From: Cryomorphaceae bacterium
GTDB lineage: Bacteria; Bacteroidota; Bacteroidia; Flavobacteriales; BACL11
Direction: 5' to 3'
NCBI GenBank assembly: GCA_014384505.1
Contig: JACNFT010000020.1
Coordinates: 1 to 12,193 of the forward strand
Length of the DNA: 12,193 bases
Shown: positions 1 through 6,010 of the stretch, piece by piece
Layout of the letters: each line of letters begins with the position of its first letter
Position numbering within the stretch: the first letter of the stretch is position 1
The notes under the pieces: model-generated
Told to the model about the DNA's origin: nothing
What the model saw: the letters and a program-made list of their open reading frames with translations, nothing else
Databases searched by the model: none
Position numbers and translations under genes: made by a program

Positions 1-318
1 GTAAAAGAGTTATTACAGAGATATAAAGAATTACAAGATATTATTGCAATTTTAGGTATGGATGAATTATCTGATGAAGATAAATTAGCTGTACACAGAG
101 CAAGAAGAGTACAAAGATTCTTATCACAACCTTTCCATGTTGCTGAGCAGTTTACAGGCCTAAAAGGATGTTTAGTTGATATTGCAGATACTATTAAAGG
201 ATTCAATATGATTATGGATGGTAAAGTGGATCAATATCCTGAAGCAGCATTTAACCTTGTAGGTTCAATTGATGAAGCAATTGAAAAAGGAGAAAAAATG
301 TTAGCTGACGTTAAATAA
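1..318 (+). CDS. atpD: ATP synthase F1 subunit beta, C-terminal part
   Basis: This is the last 105 codons of the catalytic beta subunit of F1Fo ATP synthase; the gene begins before the window. The open frame runs from base 1 to a TAA at 316-318. The readable part is the C-terminal helical domain of beta: it includes the family stretch GMDELSDEDK, then RARRVQRFLSQPFHVAEQFTG, a hallmark of beta-subunit C-termini. The P-loop and catalytic residues lie upstream and cannot be checked. The protein acts in the membrane-bound complex on the cytoplasmic side. atpC follows after 7 nt, and an intrinsic terminator closes the pair, the usual order for Bacteroidota, where atpD-atpC is often separate from the other atp genes. 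Identity is near certain. Confidence 0.97.
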   Translation, partial: VKELLQRYKELQDIIAILGMDELSDEDKLAVHRARRVQRFLSQPFHVAEQFTGLKGCLVDIADTIKGFNMIMDGKVDQYPEAAFNLVGSIDEAIEKGEKMLADVK

Positions 319-325
319 TTAAAGC

Positions 326-562
326 ATGATATTAGAAATAATAACACCAGAAAAAGAAGTTTTTAATGGAGAGGTTACTTCAGTAAAATTCCCTGGAGAA
401 TCAGGTGAGTTTGAAGTACTTAATAATCACGCTTCTATTATTTCAACGTTAACAAGTGGAAATATAAGAGTGATTACTATTGAAGATAAAACTGAAAACT
501 TCACAATAAACGGTGGCGTAATTGAAATGAAACAAAACAAAATTATTGTTTTAGCTGATTAA
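326..562 (+). CDS. atpC: ATP synthase F1 subunit epsilon, short form
   Basis: Epsilon subunit of the F1 central stalk, which couples the gamma rotor to the c-ring. The 78 residues form only the N-terminal beta-sandwich domain: it opens with MILEIITPEKEVFNGEV and contains the typical segment GEFEVLNNHASIISTL (residues about 27-42). It ends right after the last beta strand (KIIVLAD), where longer homologues such as that of E. coli (about 139 residues) continue into two C-terminal helices that inhibit ATP hydrolysis. That domain is absent, as is common in Bacteroidota. ATG at 326 is 7 nt after the atpD stop, so the two genes are co-transcribed. A strong hairpin-plus-T-run terminator begins 20 nt after the stop. 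Confidence 0.95.
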   Translation: MILEIITPEKEVFNGEVTSVKFPGESGEFEVLNNHASIISTLTSGNIRVITIEDKTENFTINGGVIEMKQNKIIVLAD

Positions 563-581
563 TAATAAGCATTAAATTCAG

Positions 582-613
582 AAAGAGGATTACATTGTAA
601 TCCTCTTTTTTTT
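582..613 (+). terminator. Intrinsic terminator of the atp operon
   Basis: A perfect hairpin has arms at 582-593 and 597-608, with a G+C-containing core GAGGATTAC/GTAATCCTC, and a 3-nt loop ATT at 594-596. It runs straight into eight T residues at 606-613. It lies just after atpC and 17 nt before the next start codon, so it ends the ATP synthase transcript. Because the arms are complementary, a run of A at 582-584 also gives some termination signal on the minus strand, but there is no minus-strand gene nearby to use it. Confidence 0.93.
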
Positions 614-625
614 ATGTTATTTTTG
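595..625 (+). promoter_or_regulatory. Candidate Bacteroidota promoter of the lipoprotein gene
   Basis: TATTTTTG at 618-625 matches the Bacteroidota -7 consensus TAnnTTTG exactly. TTG at 595-597 lies 20 nt upstream and could act as the -33 element; it falls in the loop and arm of the atp terminator. The start codon at 630 is only 4 nt past the -7 box, so transcription would begin at or next to the ATG, giving a leaderless message. The consensus match is direct observation; activity is inferred, and short AT-rich boxes occur by chance in such DNA. Confidence 0.45.
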
Positions 626-629
626 AAAA

Positions 630-1286
630 ATGAAAAATTACTTTTTTATAATCCTTTTTTACAGCATTCTTTTAAGTTCGTGTTTACCTAAACAAAAATT
701 TGAATTACAAGAGGGTGATTTATTGTTTCAAGATTTAGATTCTTCTCCCCTTTGTGATGCGATTGAATTGGTAACACCAGGATACAAAGATGCTAATTTT
801 TCACATATAGGTTTAGTAGTTTTAGATAATGATACACTTAAAGTTTTAGAAGCTATTCCTCCAAAAGTTGGTTTAACAGACATGAAATCATTCTTTAATC
901 GTTCTTATGATAAAGATGGTAAATCTAAAATAATAGCAGGAAGATTGAAAGATGAATTTCAACATACAATTAAAGATGCAATTATTTATGCTAAAAGCAA
1001 AATTGGAATAAAGTATGATGAAGTATTCCTAATGAATAACAACTCCTACTATTGTTCCGAACTAATCTTTGAAGCATTTGAAAAAGATTCTATTTTCAAA
1101 CTAAAACCAATGACATTTTTACATCCAGAAACTAATGACACACTAAGTGTTTGGAGAAATTACTATTCAAAATTAGGTGTTGAAATTCCACAAAACGAAC
1201 CAGGAATAAATCCTGGAATTATGTCTCTTTCAAATAAAATTGAAATGATCTATTTTTACGGAATACCTGATGGAATGAAACAGTAG
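630..1286 (+). CDS. Predicted lipoprotein, YiiX-like permuted NlpC/P60 (papain-like) enzyme
   Basis: A 218-residue protein with a lipoprotein signal peptide: basic start, hydrophobic segment at residues 4-15, and lipobox LSSC with Cys18 as the lipidated residue, so it is probably anchored in the cell envelope. The mature part resembles the YiiX/YaeF group (permuted papain-like fold, peptidase family C92-like). EGDLLFQ at 28-34 leads into FSHIGLVV at 57-64 with the likely catalytic His59, and YYCSELI at 140-146 supplies the likely nucleophile Cys142. The His-before-Cys order is the mark of the circularly permuted fold. Such enzymes are thought to cut amide or ester bonds in cell-wall peptides or lipids; the substrate here is unknown. 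The start fits the signal peptide. A promoter box 4 nt upstream suggests a monocistronic, possibly leaderless transcript. Fold and catalytic pair are fairly sure, function is not. Confidence 0.82.
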   Translation: MKNYFFIILFYSILLSSCLPKQKFELQEGDLLFQDLDSSPLCDAIELVTPGYKDANFSHIGLVVLDNDTLKVLEAIPPKVGLTDMKSFFNRSYDKDGKSKIIAGRLKDEFQHTIKDAIIYAKSKIGIKYDEVFLMNNNSYYCSELIFEAFEKDSIFKLKPMTFLHPETNDTLSVWRNYYSKLGVEIPQNEPGINPGIMSLSNKIEMIYFYGIPDGMKQ

Positions 1287-1374
1287 CAAGCTCTACTTCT
1301 TATTTATAAATAATAATACATTCACCAAAAATCTAGCATACAAATAATCAGCTAGGATTACACACAACAACAAA

Positions 1375-3264
1375 ATGAAAAAAATAATATTAATTACACT
1401 TACTATAGCACTTGCAATATGTAATTTAAAAGCACAAAATTCAATCGAAAAAAATCTTGATGAAGTTATTGTATCTGCAAACAGAGCACAAACTGAGGGA
1501 AACATTACAAATGTTCAAATAATCGGCTTGGAAGAGATTGAAAACGCACCTGTACAAACTATTGAAGATTTATTGGAATACGCAATGAATGTTGATGTAA
1601 GGCAAAGAGGAGGTCAGGGTGTTCAAGCAGATATTAGCATCAGAGGAGGTACTTTCGAGCAAGTTCTTGTCATGTTAAATGGTATTAAATTAAATGACCC
1701 TCAAACAGGACATCATAGCATGGATTTACCGGTAAGTTTAGAACAAATTGAAAGGATTGAAATAATTACTGGTGGAGCTAGTAGAATTTTCGGGAATTAT
1801 GCCTATACAGGAGCTATCAATATTATTACAAAATCAGAAATGGATAATTCAGTTAGTATTAGTGGGGGAGAAAATGCATTTAAAAGCGGAGGTATTAATT
1901 ACCATACTTCTACTGGAAATCTGAAACACAATATTTCAGTAAATCAGAAAGAAAGTGATGGATATATTGAAGGGATGGACTACAAAATAAAAAACTACTA
2001 TTACCAAGCAAAAACAAATATTGACGGAATAAATGCACTCTTTAATGCAGGATATACTAACAAGGAGTTTGGAGCATTTAGCTTTTATACACCAAAATAT
2101 CCTAATCAATTTGAAAAAACACAAACTACTTTCGCCTCATTACAACTTAGAAAAGAAGGAAAGATAACTTTGGATAATAAAATATCATGGAGAAAACATA
2201 ATGATGAATTTATCTTATTTAGAGAAAATCCATCTTGGTATCACAACTTTCATGAAACAAATGTATTTAGTATGGATATGAATGTGATACAAAAAACAAA
2301 AACAGGAACCAATGTAATAGGTATGGAGATGAGAACAGACAATATTATCTCTAATGTTTTAGGCAATGACCTTGAAAGTCCAATTGAAATTGATAGTAAT
2401 AATTTTTATTACAAAGGAGCAAATACAACAACAACAAATCTTTTTATAGAAAAAAATATCAACTTAAATAATTTAGCAATATCTGCAGGAATCATGATGA
2501 ATATTAATTCTGAATATGGAAATGAGTATTTTCCTGGAATTGATATGTCATATAATGTTAGTGATAATATAAAATTATTTACTTCATATAACAAATCAAT
2601 GAGGACTCCTAATTATACTGAATTATACTACTTATCACCTACGAATCAAGGAAATATTAATCTCAAATCAGAACATTCCACCAATCAAGAATTAGGTTTA
2701 AAATGGAATGGAAATTCACATAAAACTACTTTCACTTACTACAAAAGAGAAGGGGAAAATATGATTGATTGGGTATTAATAAATGGAGATAGTATTTGGA
2801 GGACTCAGAACCTGAGCAAACTTACAACAACAGGATATGAATTGAACTCTAGAATTGATATTAACAAAATGTTCAACACTAATCTGCCAATTTCAACTTT
2901 AAATATTAACTATGCCGTAAACGAATCAGATACAACTTCTGAAGGATTCCAATCTGCATATGTTCTAGATCATTTAAAATCAAATTTATCATTCACTGCA
3001 AGCCAGAATATTAGTGAAAAAATCAGAATTGATTGGAGAGCTTCACGACAAGATAGAGAAGGAGGATATATTGATTTCGAAAGCGGGGAAGATGTAGAGT
3101 ATTTACCTTTTTGGTTAATTTCAACAAGACTATCATACAAAGCATTTAACAACAGCACAATCTTTTTAGAAATAAATAATCTATTTGATAATGAATATGT
3201 AGACTTTGGCAATATACCTCAACCAGGAAGATGGATGAGAGCTGGAGTAAAAATTACAATCTAG
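1375..3264 (+). CDS. TonB-dependent outer-membrane receptor (substrate unknown; BtuB-like architecture)
   Basis: A 629-residue outer-membrane active transporter driven by TonB-ExbBD. A signal peptide (MKKIILITLTIALA...) probably ends after Ala20. The TonB box region is DEVIVSANR at 29-37. The plug domain covers about 40-155, with VQADISIRGG (83-92), VLVMLNGIKLNDPQTGHH (97-114) and IERIEIITGGAS (125-136) as typical plug motifs. The rest is a 22-strand beta barrel ending in the family C-terminus NLFDNEYVDFG...PQPGRW. There is no N-terminal carboxypeptidase-like domain and no SusD partner, which argues against a polysaccharide (SusC) system. The length is near that of cobalamin receptor BtuB (about 600 residues), and metH in this window needs cobalamin, but no cobalamin riboswitch is visible upstream, so the substrate stays open. 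The gene abuts the convergent mazG-like gene with no space for a terminator. Confidence 0.9.
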   Translation: MKKIILITLTIALAICNLKAQNSIEKNLDEVIVSANRAQTEGNITNVQIIGLEEIENAPVQTIEDLLEYAMNVDVRQRGGQGVQADISIRGGTFEQVLVMLNGIKLNDPQTGHHSMDLPVSLEQIERIEIITGGASRIFGNYAYTGAINIITKSEMDNSVSISGGENAFKSGGINYHTSTGNLKHNISVNQKESDGYIEGMDYKIKNYYYQAKTNIDGINALFNAGYTNKEFGAFSFYTPKYPNQFEKTQTTFASLQLRKEGKITLDNKISWRKHNDEFILFRENPSWYHNFHETNVFSMDMNVIQKTKTGTNVIGMEMRTDNIISNVLGNDLESPIEIDSNNFYYKGANTTTTNLFIEKNINLNNLAISAGIMMNINSEYGNEYFPGIDMSYNVSDNIKLFTSYNKSMRTPNYTELYYLSPTNQGNINLKSEHSTNQELGLKWNGNSHKTTFTYYKREGENMIDWVLINGDSIWRTQNLSKLTTTGYELNSRIDINKMFNTNLPISTLNINYAVNESDTTSEGFQSAYVLDHLKSNLSFTASQNISEKIRIDWRASRQDREGGYIDFESGEDVEYLPFWLISTRLSYKAFNNSTIFLEINNLFDNEYVDFGNIPQPGRWMRAGVKITI

Positions 3265-3591
3265 TTAAGAATTTAATTTTTTATTGTTCTGATGTCTATC
3301 GGCATCCCTTTCTGTTTTTAGTTGCATCTTTTTATCAAATGCTTTTTGCAAATCAGTATCCGTTTGGTTTGCTAAACAAAGCAATACAAACAATACATCA
3401 GAGAGTTCTTCTCCTAAATCCTTATGATCCGTTTCTTTAAAGGATTGCTCACCATATTTTCGAGCAATTACACGAGCTACCTCACCTACTTCTTCTGTTA
3501 GGACTGCCATATTGGTAAGTTCATTAAAGTAACGAACACCATACTTTTTTATCCAAACATCAACTTGTTTTTGTAATTCAGAAATTGGCAT
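3265..3591 (-). CDS. MazG-like nucleotide pyrophosphohydrolase
   Basis: A single-domain, all-alpha NTP pyrophosphohydrolase of 108 residues. These enzymes hydrolyse (d)NTPs, often damaged or non-canonical ones, to NMP and pyrophosphate in the cytoplasm. The metal-binding pattern is visible: EEVGEVAR at 33-40 (Glu33, Glu34, Glu37), followed by EELSDVLFVL at 61-70 (Glu62, Asp65), the EExxE...ExxD signature of the MazG/dUTPase-like superfamily. It is much shorter than E. coli MazG (two domains, about 260 residues). Its ATG overlaps the dtd stop by one base (TAATG), which suggests translational coupling; it is the last gene of rsgA-dtd-mazG. Its stop codon touches the stop of the convergent TonB receptor gene. 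The nucleotide specificity cannot be read from the sequence. Confidence 0.9.
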   Translation of the reverse strand: MPISELQKQVDVWIKKYGVRYFNELTNMAVLTEEVGEVARVIARKYGEQSFKETDHKDLGEELSDVLFVLLCLANQTDTDLQKAFDKKMQLKTERDADRHQNNKKLNS

Positions 3592-4043
3592 TATTCTTTA
3601 TTTTTAGTATCAATTAGTATAGTAACAGGTCCGTCATTAATAAGGCTAACTTTCATTTCTGCACCAAATTCCCCAGATTGCACCTGCCTGCCAATTGCTA
3701 AAGCCAAATCTTCTTTAAACTGTTGATATAAAGGAATTGCTTGCTCTGGTCTGGCTGCTTTTATATAAGAGGGTCGGTTTCCTTTTTTAGTTTTAGCATG
3801 CAAAGTAAATTGACTGACCACAATTACTTCTCCACCTGATTCAGTAATTGACTTGTTCATCACTCCTTTCTCATCTGAAAAAACTCTAAGTGCCGCAATT
3901 TTACTGGCCAACCACAAAGCATCTTCTTTTGCATCTTCAATTTCAATTCCTAATAAAACCAAAAGTCCCTGCTCAATTTTTGCAACTTCATTTTCTAAAA
4001 TTACAACTGATGCTTTTTCTACTCTTTGAATTACAGCACGCAT
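3591..4043 (-). CDS. dtd: D-aminoacyl-tRNA deacylase
   Basis: A 150-residue protein, the usual DTD length. It hydrolyses the ester bond of D-amino acids wrongly loaded on tRNA (D-Tyr-tRNA and others, also Gly-tRNA-Ala), recycling the tRNA and guarding translation. It starts with MRAVIQRVEKASV, the family N-terminus. The active-site motif SQFTL is at 77-81, and the cross-subunit GPVTI motif with its Gly-cisPro pair (Gly138-Pro139) is at 138-142; both are needed for chiral proofreading in the homodimer. It starts 3 nt after the rsgA stop and ends in a one-base overlap with the mazG-like gene, so the three genes are clearly one transcript. Confidence 0.96.
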   Translation of the reverse strand: MRAVIQRVEKASVVILENEVAKIEQGLLVLLGIEIEDAKEDALWLASKIAALRVFSDEKGVMNKSITESGGEVIVVSQFTLHAKTKKGNRPSYIKAARPEQAIPLYQQFKEDLALAIGRQVQSGEFGAEMKVSLINDGPVTILIDTKNKE

Positions 4044-4046
4044 AAA

Positions 4047-4973
4047 TTAATAATCATTTGTTCTAAAATGCTCTTCTTCCTCTATTAGCATTTTTAGGTA
4101 ATTTTTATATCGACTTTCAGCAATAGCTCCGTCTTCTAAAGCTGATTTAACAGCACATTGAGGTTCCCTTTTATGAATACAATTATGGAATTTACATTTT
4201 AATTTTAACGCAAAAAATTCAGGAAAATAATTAGCTAGTTCAGCTACTTCTAATTCCACTAAGCCAAACCCTCTAATTCCTGGCGTATCAATAATGGACG
4301 CTCCAAAATCAAGCTCATGTAACTCAGAAAATGTAGTTGTATGTTGACCCTGTCTGTGAGTGTCAGAAACTTCCTTAGTGTTAATATGCAAGTCAGGTTG
4401 CAAATAATTTACTAGTGTAGATTTTCCTACTCCAGAATGCCCTGAAATCATATTCAACTTTCCCTTCATTGCTTCTTTTATCTCTGATAAATCATCATGA
4501 ATAACAGAAGTAGCAAAACAAGTATAGCCAATTTTTTCATACACATTTTTCAGTTTCTCATGTTGAACTTTCAATTCATCACTTAATAAATCTACTTTGT
4601 TAAATAGAAGTATCACTTCAATTCCATAAGCATTTGCTGCTACCAAAAAACGATCAATAAAACCGGTACTAGTAACTGGGCTATTTAAGGTTATCATAAG
4701 TAAAGCCTGATCAATATTAGCCGCAATAATATGGGTTTGCTTACTTAGATTTACTGATTTCCTAAGAATATGATTTTTTCTGTCATATAACTTTACAATC
4801 ATCCATAGTTCTGATTCTTGTACCACCTCCACTTTATCGCCAACCACAATTGGGTTTGTGCTTTTTATTCCTTGAATACGGAATTTTCCTTTCAAACGAC
4901 ATTGTACAATTTCTCCTATATCCGTTTTTACGGTATAGCGTTTCCCTGTTGTTTTTGTGACTACTCCATTCAT
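4047..4973 (-). CDS. rsgA: Ribosome small-subunit maturation GTPase RsgA
   Basis: A circularly permuted GTPase of 308 residues that binds the 30S subunit late in its assembly and has ribosome-stimulated GTP hydrolysis. An N-terminal OB-fold comes first (about 1-68). The GTPase motifs appear in permuted order: G4 NKVD at 125-128, G1 GHSGVGKST at 178-186, switch segment GQHTTT at 209-214, and G3 DTPG at 229-232. The C-terminal zinc site is complete: Cys260, Cys265, His267, Cys273. The start at 4973 fits the conserved N-terminus (MNGVVTKTTGKRYTV). A perfect TAnnTTTG box lies only 5 nt upstream of this ATG. It is the first gene of rsgA-dtd-mazG. Confidence 0.96.
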   Translation of the reverse strand: MNGVVTKTTGKRYTVKTDIGEIVQCRLKGKFRIQGIKSTNPIVVGDKVEVVQESELWMIVKLYDRKNHILRKSVNLSKQTHIIAANIDQALLMITLNSPVTSTGFIDRFLVAANAYGIEVILLFNKVDLLSDELKVQHEKLKNVYEKIGYTCFATSVIHDDLSEIKEAMKGKLNMISGHSGVGKSTLVNYLQPDLHINTKEVSDTHRQGQHTTTFSELHELDFGASIIDTPGIRGFGLVELEVAELANYFPEFFALKLKCKFHNCIHKREPQCAVKSALEDGAIAESRYKNYLKMLIEEEEHFRTNDY

Positions 4974-4978
4974 TGGTG

Positions 4979-4986
4979 CAAATATA
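4979..4986 (-). promoter_or_regulatory. Candidate -7 box of the rsgA operon promoter
   Basis: Read on the minus strand, bases 4986 to 4979 are TATATTTG, an exact match to TAnnTTTG. The rsgA ATG (4973) follows after 5 nt, so the start site should fall within or next to the codon. No good -33 TTTG was found at the usual distance. It mirrors the box on the plus strand at 5002-5009. Confidence 0.5.
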
Positions 4987-5001
4987 CAATTAGATTTTTC
5001 T

Positions 5002-5009
5002 TATATTTG
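5002..5009 (+). promoter_or_regulatory. Candidate -7 box for the small secreted-protein gene
   Basis: TATATTTG on the plus strand is an exact match to TAnnTTTG and lies 22 nt before the ATG at 5032. Transcription would start near 5015, leaving a leader of roughly 15-18 nt. The -33 region (about 4976-4983) has no clear TTG at standard spacing. It is the same octamer as the rsgA box in opposite orientation. Confidence 0.5.
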
Positions 5010-5031
5010 CCTATAATAAAAACTATTAACT

Positions 5032-5259
5032 ATGAAAAAAGTACTTGTTTTACTATTTTCTCTCCCGCTTTTAGTAATTGCACAAAACACAGTCTGTTTT
5101 ACAATTGATCCTAATCCAAATATAAATGACCTAGCACTTGTTCCTTTTACAAAGTATGTGGATCTGTTGGATGGATCTACAATAGCTACAAATAACAATA
5201 CTCCTCTTTTTTACATCTATGATGATGGAACAGTAGAGAAGACAATAATTCTTGAATAA
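5032..5259 (+). CDS. Small predicted secreted protein, unknown function
   Basis: A 75-residue protein that I do not recognise with certainty. A signal peptide is clear: MKKVLVLLFSLPLLVIAQ with likely cleavage after Ala17, so the mature part of about 58 residues would be periplasmic or exported. The mature N-terminus NTVCFTIDPNPNINDLALVP contains the only Cys. There is no lipobox, no membrane helix after the signal, and no known catalytic motif. A perfect -7 box 22 nt upstream and a normal ATG argue that it is expressed. The next gene starts 49 nt downstream with its own promoter box. The mature part resembles, from memory only, the start of longer secreted Bacteroidota proteins (pattern xNPNxNDxAL...FTKYV), so this could be a shortened member; that is inference. 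The real-gene call is fairly sure, function unknown. Confidence 0.65.
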   Translation: MKKVLVLLFSLPLLVIAQNTVCFTIDPNPNINDLALVPFTKYVDLLDGSTIATNNNTPLFYIYDDGTVEKTIILE

Positions 5260-5296
5260 AACAATAGATAAAGAATGAGAAGAGGACTACTTATAT

Positions 5297-5304
5297 TACA
5301 TTTG
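5297..5304 (+). promoter_or_regulatory. Candidate -7 box of the gldA-like gene
   Basis: TACATTTG is an exact match to TAnnTTTG and lies 4 nt before the ATG at 5309. The predicted transcription start falls at or next to the start codon. There is no convincing TTG at the -33 position. Confidence 0.45.
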
Positions 5305-5308
5305 CCTT

Positions 5309-6010
5309 ATGTCAATAAGCATCAATAAAGTCAATAAATTTTACGGAAAACAACAAGCACTGACTGATGTTTCCTTTTCACTAAACAAAGGAGAAATAGT
5401 CGGATTCCTTGGTCCTAATGGAGCTGGGAAATCAACACTTATGAAAATTATTACTTGTTATTTAGAGCAAGATAGTGGTATGGTTCAAGTTTGTGATTTA
5501 AATACTATAGAACAAAATTTAAAAGTAAAAGCAAAAATTGGTTATCTGCCAGAACACAATCCGCTTTATACTGACATGTACATTAAAGAATACCTAACTT
5601 TTGTTGGCCGAATTTATAAAGTCCAAAATCTTAATAATCGTATTACTGAAATCATTCAACAAACAGGCCTAACTGCTGAACAAAGCAAAAAAATAGGAGA
5701 ACTATCCAAAGGGTTTAAACAAAGAGTTGGTTTGGCTGCAGCCTTAATTCACAATCCTGAAATTTTAATTCTAGATGAACCTACAACAGGCTTAGACCCT
5801 AATCAATTAGTAGAAATAAGAAACCTAATAAAAGAAGTAGGAAAAGATAAAACTGTGTTGCTTTCTACACATATTATGCAAGAAGTAGACAAAATGTGTA
5901 ACCGAATAATCATCATCAATAAAGGAAAAATTGTAGAAGATCAACTTATCAGTAATTTACAAAAAGATAATATTGACCTAGAAGAACATTTTAGGAAATT
6001 GACAGCCTAA
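5309..6010 (+). CDS. gldA: GldA-like ABC transporter ATP-binding protein, short form
   Basis: A cytoplasmic ATPase subunit of an ABC exporter. It has Walker A GPNGAGKST (35-43), signature LSKGFKQR (132-139), Walker B LILDEP (153-158) and the H-loop His188. The stretches IGYLPEHNPLYTDMYIKEYL (77-96), GLDPNQLVEIRN (161-172) and LLSTHIMQEV (184-193) resemble GldA, the ATPase of the GldA-GldF-GldG transporter linked to gliding motility and type IX secretion in flavobacteria. At 233 residues it is shorter than Flavobacterium johnsoniae GldA (about 300): after the ATPase core it goes directly to the terminal motif LEEHFRKLT. No gldF or gldG is beside it, so the permease is elsewhere or the assignment is only to the GldA/NatA-like group. 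Its TAA overlaps the convergent metF stop by three bases. Confidence 0.85.
   Translation: MSISINKVNKFYGKQQALTDVSFSLNKGEIVGFLGPNGAGKSTLMKIITCYLEQDSGMVQVCDLNTIEQNLKVKAKIGYLPEHNPLYTDMYIKEYLTFVGRIYKVQNLNNRITEIIQQTGLTAEQSKKIGELSKGFKQRVGLAAALIHNPEILILDEPTTGLDPNQLVEIRNLIKEVGKDKTVLLSTHIMQEVDKMCNRIIIINKGKIVEDQLISNLQKDNIDLEEHFRKLTA

Larger units (their letters stand above)
4978..5010. repeat. Inverted repeat formed by twin divergent promoter boxes
   Basis: GCAAATATA (4978-4986) and TATATTTGC (5002-5010) form a perfect 9-bp inverted repeat with a 15-bp spacer. The arms coincide with the -7 boxes of two divergent promoters plus one flanking base, so promoter symmetry explains it; it could also serve as a shared protein-binding site. 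Confidence 0.6.

Noticed and set aside
1300..1313. Palindrome TTATTTATAAATAA after the lipoprotein gene as a terminator
   Set aside because: It is pure A+T, has no GC core and no following T run, so it would be a very weak hairpin; such palindromes are expected in AT-rich gaps.
1333..1355. CTAGC/GCTAG inverted repeat before the TonB receptor as an operator
   Set aside because: Arms of only 5 bp with a 13-bp spacer are expected by chance, and no regulator is linked to it.
1287..1374. Cobalamin riboswitch before the TonB receptor
   Set aside because: The gap is only 88 bp and has no recognisable B12-box; a cobalamin aptamer needs much more sequence.
4818..5108. Plus-strand open frame of 96 codons across the start of rsgA
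   Set aside because: It is antisense to the well-conserved rsgA N-terminus, has a Cys/Tyr/Phe-rich composition typical of antisense frames, and runs over both promoters.
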